Of a stretch of DNA of 5,977 nucleotides, positions 1-5,299 are shown piece by piece. The notes below the pieces were generated by a model. That model had not been told where the DNA came from, made no database searches, and saw only the letters and a program-made list of their open reading frames with translations. The DNA is from Clostridiales bacterium (lineage in GTDB: Bacteria; Bacillota; Clostridia; Lachnospirales; Lachnospiraceae). The DNA is taken from positions 1-5,977 of the forward strand of contig JAHZHG010000062.1 of assembly GCA_019420425.1 (NCBI GenBank), read 5' to 3'. The position numbers and the translations under genes are program-made. Numbering within the stretch: position 1 is the stretch's first letter; the number at the start of each line of letters is the position of its first letter.

Positions 1-228
1 GACATCCTGAATGCACCGACCAAGAAGATCCCGTACTTCAACTTCGAAGTTCCGACCGAGCTTCCGGGCGTAGATACCGGTATCCTTGACCCGCGCGACA
101 CCTATGCAGATGCTGCACAGTGGGAAGAGAAGGCAAAAGACCTGGCTCAGAGATTCGTTAAGAACTTTGCAAAATACGAGGGTAACGAGGCCGGAAAAGC
201 TCTGGTTTCCGCTGGTCCTCAGTTATAA
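1..228 (+). CDS. pckA: Phosphoenolpyruvate carboxykinase (ATP), C-terminal part only
   Basis: The frame is open from the first base of the window and ends in TAA, giving the last 75 residues. ATP-dependent PEP carboxykinase interconverts oxaloacetate + ATP with PEP + CO2 + ADP in the cytosol; in fermenting anaerobes it often runs toward oxaloacetate. The identification rests on the family's C-terminal signature: residues reading PTELPGVDTGILDPRDTY, then an amphipathic helix (QWEEKAKDLAQRFVKNFAKY), then an ending ALVSAGPQL. These match the E. coli PckA tail nearly position for position, as I remember it. The nucleotide-binding and metal-binding residues lie upstream, outside the window. Codon choice is strongly biased (CCG, GTT, GAC, CGC), as expected for a highly expressed central-metabolism gene and unlike the genes that follow. 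The gene is convergent with the acetyltransferase. Confidence 0.95.
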   Translation, partial: DILNAPTKKIPYFNFEVPTELPGVDTGILDPRDTYADAAQWEEKAKDLAQRFVKNFAKYEGNEAGKALVSAGPQL

Positions 229-250
229 TTTTTATCATCAGAAAATTTTT

Positions 251-282
251 ATCGGGTGTGAACTTGTTCACACCCGATTTAT
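251..282 (+). terminator. Hairpin terminator after pckA, possibly shared with the convergent acetyltransferase
   Basis: Arms ATCGGGTGTGAAC (251-263) and GTTCACACCCGAT (266-278) are perfectly complementary over 13 bp; in practice this is about 12 bp with a 4-nt loop. Only a short T stretch (TTTATC) follows on the plus strand. In the minus direction AAAAATTTT follows. It sits 22 bp after the pckA stop and 40 bp after the acetyltransferase stop, so it is well placed to end transcription from both sides. The weak T tract is the main doubt. Confidence 0.75.
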
Positions 283-318
283 CATGTTATCCTGCTCTGT
301 GTCTGTCTGGCGCACAGC

Positions 319-915
319 TCATCCTTCCCCGTTTATCTTTTTTATTACCCGGCAGGGATTTCCCACTGCCACTGAGTTATTCGGAATATCCCTGGTAACG
401 ACGCTTCCCGCTCCGATAACGCTGCCATCCCCTATTGTTACTCCAGGCAGGACAATTACGCCGCCGCCCAGCCAGCAGCCATTTCCGATCACTATCGGGC
501 GGGCATAGGTACGGCAGAAATATTCGCCGCTGTCCGGATTCCAGTCCGGGGTCAGCCGTTCGGATAGCTCCACCGGATGGGCCGCTGTATACAGCTGAAC
601 ATTCGACGCAATCAGCACATTGCTTCCGATCGTAATTTTATTGCAGTCTACAAAGGTACAGTTCATATTGATGGATACATGATCACCGATATGTATATTT
701 CGGCCATAATCGCAGATAAACGGCTGGCCTACAGATACATTCCTGCCCATGCTGCCAAACAACTGCTTTAGTACTTCCTCCTTTTCCTTCTTTTGCTCAT
801 ACGACAGCGCATGGTATTCCCCCAGCAGCCGACGTGCGGAAGCCTTAAACGCCAAAAAAATTTCATCGTGACAATTATAATATTCCCCTGCCATACACTT
901 TTCTAATTCGTTCAT
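319..915 (-). CDS. Sugar O-acetyltransferase (maltose/galactoside acetyltransferase type, left-handed beta-helix)
   Basis: A 198-residue protein that should transfer acetyl from acetyl-CoA to a sugar hydroxyl in the cytosol, in the LacA/Maa family. The N-terminus (MNELEKCMAGEYYN) is the helical cap typical of the family. From about residue 58 onward come hexapeptide repeats of the left-handed beta-helix (NIHIGDHV, KITIGSNVLIASNV, IVIGNGCWLGGG, VTIGDGSVIGAGSVV). The likely catalytic histidine is H113 in TAAHP, and N85 matches the conserved Asn of LacA. The C-terminal NPCRVIKKI is also typical. Length matches the family (about 185-205). The start at 915 is chosen over an in-frame ATG at 969 because AGAGGA lies 5 nt upstream and because homologues begin at this point. 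The gene stands apart from the aminotransferase by 152 bp. Its physiological acceptor is unknown; these enzymes are often assigned to detoxification of non-metabolised sugars. Confidence 0.93.
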   Translation of the reverse strand: MNELEKCMAGEYYNCHDEIFLAFKASARRLLGEYHALSYEQKKEKEEVLKQLFGSMGRNVSVGQPFICDYGRNIHIGDHVSINMNCTFVDCNKITIGSNVLIASNVQLYTAAHPVELSERLTPDWNPDSGEYFCRTYARPIVIGNGCWLGGGVIVLPGVTIGDGSVIGAGSVVTRDIPNNSVAVGNPCRVIKKINGEG

Positions 916-920
916 TTTTG

Positions 921-926
921 TCCTCT
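921..926 (-). promoter_or_regulatory. Ribosome binding site that decides the acetyltransferase start
   Basis: AGAGGA reads on the minus strand 5 nt before the ATG at 915. No comparable site stands before the alternative ATG at 969. Confidence 0.65.
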
Positions 927-1067
927 GAAAGATCAGTATTCCCCCCGTTCTATACACGCTTATTCTCATACAGCCCGTTTGCCAAATGCGGCTTTCTCTC
1001 TGCCATACCCGAACCGCCTCCGAAATCCTGTTCTTCCGCAGTCACGCAGCAAATGCATGGCCCGGCC

Positions 1068-2167
1068 TTAGTCTTTGCCGAGCAGCCTGGCCATCCGGGA
1101 AAGCCGGTTTATGGCTTCCTCCAAAACATGCTCTTCCCGGGCAAAGTGCAGACGGATCAGGTGATTTATCTCTTCTTTGAAAAAGCTGGAGCCAGGCACT
1201 GCCGCCACACCGATGTTTTTGATCATCCACTCACAGAATTCCAGATCCGTACAGCCCTGGAACTGCGGCAGATCCAGGAATTTCTGGATATCCACCAGCA
1301 CAAAATACGTCCCCTGGGGTACGTTGTGCTTCAGGCCGATGCGGTCCAGGCCCCGCAGGAAGTAGTCCCGCTTTTTGGTATACTTTTCCCGCAGGCTGCC
1401 GTAATAGCTCTCCGGGAAATTCAGTCCTGTCACCGCCGCCTCCTGGAGCGGGGCGGCTGCGCCTACCGTCAGAAAATCGTGCACTTTTTTCGCCGCCTCA
1501 ATCACCGCTTCCGGCCCGATCACATAACCCAGGCGCCAGCCGGTAACAGAAAACGTCTTTGACAGCGAATTGCAGGTGATGGTGTGGTCGTACATTCCCG
1601 GCAGGGCGGACATGTAGGTGTGGTGATATGGTTCATACACCAGATGCTCATATACCTCATCCGTCACCACAAAGGCATCGTACTTTACCGCCAGCCCGCC
1701 GATAGTCTCCAGCTCCTCCCGGGTAAATACCTTGCCGCAGGGATTGGACGGGTTGCAGACGATGATCGCCTTCGCTCCCTTTTGAAAACCATTTTCCACC
1801 AGGCGAATATCAAAATCGTACTCTGGCGGGACCAGAGGGATATAAATCGGCTCTGCTCCGGACAGAATGGCGTCCGCACCATAGTTCTCATAAAACGGTG
1901 AGAATACCATCACCTTATCTCCCGCCCAATCGCCCGTCCCTGCTTCTTCGCCAGGGCTTCCCGCAGATTCTGCGCCCCGAAGGTTATGGAATACTGGTGC
2001 GGGCCCTCATAGGCGGCCCTGGCCAGGGAATCCAGCAGCTCCCTGGGCGGATCAAAGTCCGGAAATCCCTGAGATAAATTAATCGCACCATATGCATCGC
2101 TGATCCGCGTCATCCGGCGGATGACGGAATCGGTAAAGGTTCCTACCCGTTTGCTCAACTGCGGCAT
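1068..2167 (-). pseudogene. Class I/II PLP-dependent aminotransferase, broken by an internal out-of-frame deletion
   Basis: The N-terminal part (2167 down to about 1917) reads MPQLSKRVGTFTDSVIRRM, then the family motif NLSQGFPDFDPP and HQYSITFGAQNLREALA. It runs out of frame to a TGA at 1910-1912. The C-terminal part continues in another frame as GDKVMVFSPFYENYG to the TAA at 1068-1070. It carries NPSNPCGKV, TDEVYEH (PLP Asp and Tyr), SLSKTFSVTGWRLGY (Schiff-base Lys) and HLIRLHFA (substrate-carboxylate Arg). About 30 residues expected between GREI and PGDKV are absent, normally containing the TxGxTEA-type segment that holds the cofactor phosphate. Intact relatives have roughly 390-400 residues; this one would have about 366. 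The rest of the frame is undamaged, so the lesion looks recent, or it is an assembly error. The start has AGGAGG 8 nt upstream and overlaps the end of MT-A by 13 bp. A downstream fragment could in principle be translated by re-initiation at the TGATG overlap, but would lack the N-terminal arm. Confidence 0.88.
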
Positions 2168-2847
2168 TCTATTTTCCTCCTCGTTTTGGCAAAACCGCTG
2201 TCCAAAAGCTGCTTCTCATCCCTTCCTGTATATCTGGCCTCCAGATAGCACAGCGGGATGATGCCTCCGCCAAGCAGCCCCTGCTCCGTCACCGCAGAGC
2301 CATTTTGCTTCACAAAGGCGGCCAGTTCTTCTGCCTTCCATTTGTGATAGGTGCGAAAGCCTGCCAGCTCCATCAGCCGGATACGAAACCCGGCCTTTTT
2401 TCTTTCCCCCCAAACAAAGGTGGGGGCAAACAGCAGTCCGCCCGGTTTAAGTACACGGCGGATCTCTTCCAGCGCCTTCTCGGGGCAGGGCATAATGTGC
2501 AGCGCATTGGAAATAACCACCGCGTCAAAGGAATTTTCCGCGTAGGGCAGGCAGGTGGCATCTTGTACCGAAAAATGCAGCCTTGCTGAGCCTTCCCGCT
2601 TTTTCGCTTCTGCAATCATCGCCTCCGAAAAATCTGTCGCCTCCCACAGGTGTACCCAGCCGGCCAGGCGAAAAGACAGCTGCCCCGTACCACAGGCCAG
2701 CTCCAGCACATTCATCTCTTTTTTCAGCTCCGGCCGCATTTTATCCGCAATGGCATCGTACAGCTTTCTGCTGCTGTTCATCATTACCTCATACTGTCCT
2801 GCAAAGCGCTGCCAGAATTTTTTATTGTCATCCTCAACATGTTTCAT
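2155..2847 (-). CDS. SAM-dependent methyltransferase, class I, soluble (MT-A)
   Basis: A 230-residue protein with a Rossmann-type methyltransferase core of the UbiE/Methyltransf_11 kind. Motif I is VLELACGTG (residues 47-55). The acidic residue that contacts the ribose of SAM is D72 in EATDFSEAM. D96 in QDATCLPY should contact adenine, and the motif IV strand is SFDAVVISNALH (about 106-117), followed by RRVLKPGGLL. The substrate cannot be predicted; the family covers quinones, small metabolites and others. The start at 2847 follows GGGGGAAAG about 4 nt upstream; an in-frame ATG at 2889 was rejected because it has no ribosome binding site and would add an unrelated 14-residue leader. The gene lies 112 bp after TetR-A. 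It overlaps the aminotransferase start by 13 bp, with its own codons for Arg-Arg (AGGAGG) forming that gene's ribosome binding site, so the two were expressed together. Confidence 0.9.
   Translation of the reverse strand: MKHVEDDNKKFWQRFAGQYEVMMNSSRKLYDAIADKMRPELKKEMNVLELACGTGQLSFRLAGWVHLWEATDFSEAMIAEAKKREGSARLHFSVQDATCLPYAENSFDAVVISNALHIMPCPEKALEEIRRVLKPGGLLFAPTFVWGERKKAGFRIRLMELAGFRTYHKWKAEELAAFVKQNGSAVTEQGLLGGGIIPLCYLEARYTGRDEKQLLDSGFAKTRRKIECRS
2176..2181 (-). promoter_or_regulatory. Ribosome binding site of the aminotransferase, inside the MT-A coding sequence
   Basis: AGGAGG on the minus strand, 8 nt before the ATG at 2167. The same bases encode two adjacent Arg residues near the C-terminus of MT-A, so the translation of the two genes is physically linked. 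Confidence 0.8.
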
Positions 2848-2881
2848 TTTTCTTTCCCCCGTTAATCGCAATGGCGTTTGA

Positions 2882-2917
2882 GTTAGCAATATGCATTTAC
2901 TGTTCGTGCATTCTAAC
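2882..2917. promoter_or_regulatory. Imperfect inverted repeat between TetR-A and MT-A
   Basis: On the plus strand GTTAG (2882-2886) and ATGCA (2891-2895) are mirrored by TGCAT (2907-2911) and CTAAC (2913-2917). The gaps are unequal, 4 nt on one side and 1 nt on the other. It could be an operator for TetR-A ahead of MT-A or a weak RNA hairpin. No convincing promoter was found here: a TTGACG at 2924-2929 (minus) has no good -10 at 16-18 bp. Unequal gaps argue against a clean dimer site. Confidence 0.3.
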
Positions 2918-2959
2918 CCACAGCGTCAACAAAAGAATGCCCTGCCCGGGCCGCCTGCA

Positions 2960-3565
2960 TTATGCTTCCGGAAACAGCTGCCGGCTGGTTCCCCGTACCA
3001 GCAGCTCCAATACCTCCGGATACAGCTGCCCGATTTCCTCCCTGTGGGAGATGGTCAGCAGAAGCCCACGCACGACAGACGCAGCCAGCTCCATACCGCC
3101 GGCCGGCTGCAGCCCTGCCTTCTGCAGCAGCTCCTTAGTATGCACCACATCGCTGTGATAATGCTCTTTCTGGATCTCCACCGGAATCTTGCGCAGAAGA
3201 TAAGCGCTATCCCGCTCCAGGAAATCCATGATCCCGTCTTTCTCCATAAGGCGGCAAACCGCCAGCACCGCCTCTGCGGCCCGCTCTGCAGCCGGCAGTC
3301 CGGCATTTTTTTCCAGAACCCCGGCTGCCGCCTGGTATATCTCACTGTGCATTTCCTCCAGCACTTCAAAAAACAGCATTTCCTTGGAAAGATAAAATTT
3401 ATAAAATGCTCCCTTGGAAATGTCTGCCGCAGCCACCAGCTGATCCACGGTCGTTTTCCTCACGCCCTGTACAGCGGCATATTGCCGGGCAGCCTGCTTC
3501 AGTTTTCCTGCAATAATTATCCTTTCCTGCTCGGTAAAAGCCGTTGCCACCTCTATCACCACCAT
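2960..3565 (-). CDS. TetR/AcrR-family transcriptional regulator (TetR-A)
   Basis: A 201-residue protein with the family's N-terminal DNA-binding domain and a divergent ligand-binding, dimerising C-terminal domain. The helix-turn-helix is at about residues 39-58 (TTVDQLVAAADISKGAFYKF), followed by the characteristic YLSKEMLFFEVLEEM. Length is normal for the family. The first ATG of the frame is used, since no other Met occurs before residue 63, inside the conserved domain. No clear ribosome binding site precedes it, and the predicted transcript leader is only about 19 nt. It has its own near-consensus promoter with an operator-like palindrome over the expected start site, which suggests autorepression. 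By position its likely target is itself and the MT-A/aminotransferase genes downstream. The ligand is unknown. Confidence 0.9.
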   Translation of the reverse strand: MVVIEVATAFTEQERIIIAGKLKQAARQYAAVQGVRKTTVDQLVAAADISKGAFYKFYLSKEMLFFEVLEEMHSEIYQAAAGVLEKNAGLPAAERAAEAVLAVCRLMEKDGIMDFLERDSAYLLRKIPVEIQKEHYHSDVVHTKELLQKAGLQPAGGMELAASVVRGLLLTISHREEIGQLYPEVLELLVRGTSRQLFPEA

Positions 3566-3590
3566 ATGACCAAATTGTTTATCCAGTCAT
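3566..3590. promoter_or_regulatory. Operator-like imperfect palindrome at the TetR-A start
   Basis: On the minus strand, arms ATGACTGGAT and ATTTGGTCAT flank a 5-nt centre. Seven of ten positions are symmetric, with the outer five (ATGAC/GTCAT) perfect. It begins immediately before the TetR-A ATG and covers the predicted transcription start, the usual position for a TetR autoregulatory site. The binding protein is inferred, not shown. Confidence 0.5.
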
Positions 3591-3620
3591 ATTATAACAG
3601 CAGCTTTATCCCACTGTCAA
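3591..3620 (-). promoter_or_regulatory. Sigma-A-type promoter of TetR-A
   Basis: Minus strand: TTGACA (3615-3620), an 18-bp spacer, then TATAAT (3591-3596). Both hexamers match consensus perfectly. The -35 box lies just 18 bp beyond the MT-B stop, so TetR-A and what follows can be transcribed independently of the TetR-B/MT-B unit. Confidence 0.85.
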
Positions 3621-3637
3621 GAAAAATGCCTGCTCCT

Positions 3638-4438
3638 TTACTTTATTCCGTACAGCAGCCCCATTCCCCTAAGCATCCAGGGTGCACGGATAAATCCGGG
3701 AATGAAATCCAGCTTATCCACCTCCGGGATATAGTGGATTTCTGTGATTTCCTCTGCTTTTAGCTGCTCCACAAATTCCGCCATATCCCCATACAGCTCC
3801 CTGTGCGCAAACATATCCTGAAAAGCAAAGGCGCCGCCCTTTTTTACCACCCGGAGAGCTTCCCTGACCACCAGACGCTTATCCGGCTGGGTGCGCACCT
3901 CGTGAAATACAAAATTACTCACTGCCGCGTCAAAGGACTCCGAGGAATAGTTCAGACTGGCCGCATCCCCCTGTTCAAATACTGTCCGTCCTGCAACGCC
4001 TTCTGCCCTGGCATTCTCCTCACACTGTTCCTTTGCATAATTCCACTCCTTTCCCCAATAATCCATGCCTGTCAGCCGTGCTTTGGGAAAACGCTTTGCA
4101 CAGCGGATCGTCAGCGCACCGGCGCCGCATCCGATATCCAGCAGCGTCCGTTTTCCGTTCCAGAGCAGATGGTTTACCAGGAATTCATGGATTTCCCCCA
4201 TCAGTCCTCCTCCGTCAAAGGCAAAGGTACGCCGGCATTTTCCCATATATAAGGCGAATGCCAGCACCAGGACAAATAAAATGCCGGCCGCTGCGCACAC
4301 AAGGGGATGCTTCCACACCAGCAGGTTCAGCGCCTCCAGCAGGGCAAGCACGGCTAACACGGCTGCCGCCATGTACATCAGATTTGCCGGAACCCAGTTT
4401 CCGTAGTTTGTTTTCTGGTTTTGTTTTTTGTCTGTCAT
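3638..4438 (-). CDS. Membrane-anchored class I SAM-dependent methyltransferase (MT-B)
   Basis: A 266-residue protein. Two hydrophobic segments lie at about residues 21-42 and 46-65, separated by a short turn (VWKHP), forming a helical hairpin anchor. A positively charged stretch (KCRR) follows, which would place the catalytic domain in the cytoplasm. The methyltransferase core starts at about 75: motif I LLDIGCGAG (99-107), acidic D126 in GMDYW, D158 in QGDAASL, motif IV SFDAAVSNFVFHEV (168-181), then LRVVKKGG. The substrate is unknown; the anchor suggests a lipid, quinone or other membrane-associated acceptor. The start at 4438 is set by AGGAGG 8 nt upstream; an in-frame ATG at 4456 lies upstream of that site and is rejected. 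The gene follows TetR-B after a strong terminator, and no convincing promoter of its own is visible. It differs clearly in sequence from MT-A, so the two are not recent duplicates. Confidence 0.9.
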   Translation of the reverse strand: MTDKKQNQKTNYGNWVPANLMYMAAAVLAVLALLEALNLLVWKHPLVCAAAGILFVLVLAFALYMGKCRRTFAFDGGGLMGEIHEFLVNHLLWNGKRTLLDIGCGAGALTIRCAKRFPKARLTGMDYWGKEWNYAKEQCEENARAEGVAGRTVFEQGDAASLNYSSESFDAAVSNFVFHEVRTQPDKRLVVREALRVVKKGGAFAFQDMFAHRELYGDMAEFVEQLKAEEITEIHYIPEVDKLDFIPGFIRAPWMLRGMGLLYGIK

Positions 4439-4446
4439 GTCTTTTT

Positions 4447-4452
4447 CCTCCT
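4447..4452 (-). promoter_or_regulatory. Ribosome binding site of MT-B
   Basis: AGGAGG on the minus strand, 8 nt before the ATG at 4438. It decides this start against the in-frame ATG at 4456. Confidence 0.85.
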
Positions 4453-4454
4453 GC

Positions 4455-4478
4455 ATAACATTTGTTATTTTTTGTTAT
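4455..4478. repeat. AT-rich GTTAT/ATAAC repeats upstream of MT-B
   Basis: On the plus strand ATAAC (4455-4459) is followed by GTTAT and a second GTTAT (4474-4478). The first pair forms a 5+5 inverted repeat with a 4-nt centre, and the second GTTAT repeats the right arm. The repeats sit between the TetR-B terminator and the MT-B ribosome binding site. This may be a regulator site or simply AT-rich spacer; AT-rich sequence gives such repeats by chance fairly often. Confidence 0.25.
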
Positions 4479-4480
4479 GT

Positions 4481-4507
4481 AAAAAACCTGGGGCGGTTAA
4501 CCCCAGG
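4481..4507 (-). terminator. Intrinsic terminator after TetR-B
   Basis: On the minus strand, CCTGGGG and CCCCAGG (plus 4501-4507 and 4487-4493) form a 7-bp GC-rich stem. G-U and A-U pairs can extend it. The loop is 7 nt and is followed directly by TTTTTT (4481-4486). The TetR-B stop codon lies two bases from the stem. The U tract is on the minus strand only, so the terminator is directional. Confidence 0.9.
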
Positions 4508-4509
4508 CT

Positions 4510-5103
4510 CTACATTCTGTGATTCAGTTTTTCCGTCAGACACGTAAATCCGCCGTCTGTATACCAGCCAAGCATTTCTGCCAGCTCCAATGTACGTTCC
4601 AATGTATATCCTCCTGTCAGCAGCTCCATGTATCCCTGCAGCTTCATTTTTACCAGGATACGGATCAGCGCCGGATCCGCTGCCCCGGCACTTCCCTGCT
4701 TTGCAAAGAATCTTCCGAAGGCCGTCTCCAGCCCCCTCACCAGCTCCTCTGAAAATCCCTCATATACCGTCCCCTCGGATTTATCCATAAGGATCACCGC
4801 TACCTCCCGGTTGCTCCAGAGAAACTCCAGCAGACGTTTTTCATTTTCTATGGCTACGGATGGATCCTCCAGCTCCTTCTCGATCATATCCCGTGACATT
4901 TCCTTTAGCTGGACTACCACTTTTCCCACAACCTGATCAAACAGGTCAGCCTTGCTTTCAAAGAAGAAATACAGCGCTCCGGTCGTCACCCCGGCAGCGG
5001 CGCAGATTTTTCTAAGGGATGACTTTCCATAGCCCTGCTCTAAAAATTCTTTTTTCCCGGCATCCAGTAATCTGCTTCGTACGGACTGCGCCTCTTCGCT
5101 CAT
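4510..5103 (-). CDS. TetR/AcrR-family transcriptional regulator (TetR-B)
   Basis: A 197-residue protein with the classical N-terminal domain: helix 1 VRSRLLDAGKKEFLEQGYGKSSL, then the helix-turn-helix at about 28-47 (SSLRKICAAAGVTTGALYFF), then FESKADLFDQVV. The C-terminal part is a helical ligand-binding/dimer domain of normal length with no recognisable ligand signature. The start at 5103 is preceded by GGAGGGAGAGG and fits family N-termini. A good promoter with a perfect palindrome just downstream of its -10 suggests autorepression. Likely targets by position are itself, MT-B, and perhaps the divergent HdeD-like gene. It is not close in sequence to TetR-A outside the conserved DNA-binding fold. 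Confidence 0.93.
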   Translation of the reverse strand: MSEEAQSVRSRLLDAGKKEFLEQGYGKSSLRKICAAAGVTTGALYFFFESKADLFDQVVGKVVVQLKEMSRDMIEKELEDPSVAIENEKRLLEFLWSNREVAVILMDKSEGTVYEGFSEELVRGLETAFGRFFAKQGSAGAADPALIRILVKMKLQGYMELLTGGYTLERTLELAEMLGWYTDGGFTCLTEKLNHRM

Positions 5104-5124
5104 TGCCGCCTCTCCCTCCGCATT

Positions 5125-5144
5125 AAGTTAGGTTTGCCTAACTT
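5125..5144. promoter_or_regulatory. Perfect 8+8 palindrome, probable operator of TetR-B
   Basis: AAGTTAGG (5125-5132), TTTG centre, CCTAACTT (5137-5144); the arms are exactly complementary. It starts 2 bp downstream of the TetR-B -10 box and covers the predicted transcription start, so a bound protein would block the promoter. The obvious candidate is TetR-B itself. The core TTAGG-N4-CCTAA also resembles sites of DtxR/IdeR-type metal regulators, so control by such a protein is an alternative. Confidence 0.75.
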
Positions 5145-5146
5145 TG

Positions 5147-5175
5147 ATTATACCCGTTATCTGTCGGAATTTCAA
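5147..5175 (-). promoter_or_regulatory. Sigma-A-type promoter of TetR-B
   Basis: Minus strand: TTGAAA (5170-5175), a 17-bp spacer, TATAAT (5147-5152). The -35 matches consensus at five of six positions and the -10 at all six. The expected leader is about 37 nt and contains the GGAGGGAGAGG ribosome binding region. Confidence 0.8.
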
Positions 5176-5218
5176 CCGGAATTTTTCTGTTTCTTTTACA
5201 TTTTTCCCCTAATGTCTA

Positions 5219-5247
5219 TTGTAAATCCAATATATGTATATTATGAT
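5219..5247 (+). promoter_or_regulatory. Possible promoter of the HdeD-like gene
   Basis: TTGTAA (5219-5224), a 17-bp spacer, TATGAT (5242-5247), giving a leader of about 45 nt. The spacer and first -10 bases contain a 6+6 palindrome, AATATATGTATATT (5229-5242), that could bind a regulator but could also be chance in AT-rich DNA. A rival TTTACA-16-TATTGT (5195-5222) is weaker. Confidence 0.45.
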
Positions 5248-5286
5248 AACTTCATGCATCTATGGCAAAAACCATCCATCTATTCA

Positions 5287-5292
5287 AGGAGG
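5287..5292 (+). promoter_or_regulatory. Ribosome binding site of the HdeD-like gene
   Basis: AGGAGG, 7 nt before the ATG at 5300. It fixes this start over the in-frame ATG at 5234, which has no such site. Confidence 0.88.
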
Positions 5293-5299
5293 ACTCTCT

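Noticed and set aside
918..1562. A 214-codon open frame on the plus strand over the aminotransferase
   Set aside because: It is antisense to the aminotransferase, whose motifs are clear. The translation has no recognisable fold and no start signal.
1905..1925. Programmed frameshift in the aminotransferase
   Set aside because: There is no slippery heptamer, and about 30 conserved residues are missing, so shifting frame would not restore a complete protein.
2583..3158. A 191-codon open frame on the plus strand over MT-A and the TetR-A end
   Set aside because: Pro/Ser/Cys-rich translation antisense to two real genes; it also spans their intergenic gap without a start signal.
2891..3763. A 290-codon open frame on the plus strand across TetR-A and the MT-B end
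   Set aside because: It is antisense to the well-supported TetR-A, rich in His, Gln, Pro and Cys with no domain pattern, and lacks a ribosome binding site. It is a shadow of the opposite strand.
3638..4438. MT-B and MT-A as a recent tandem duplication
   Set aside because: They share only the general methyltransferase motifs; lengths, N-termini and sequence between motifs differ throughout.
4455..4483. TTTACA-17-TGTTAT as the MT-B promoter
   Set aside because: The predicted start point (about 4448) falls inside the ribosome binding site, which would remove it from the transcript. The -10 also matches at only four positions.
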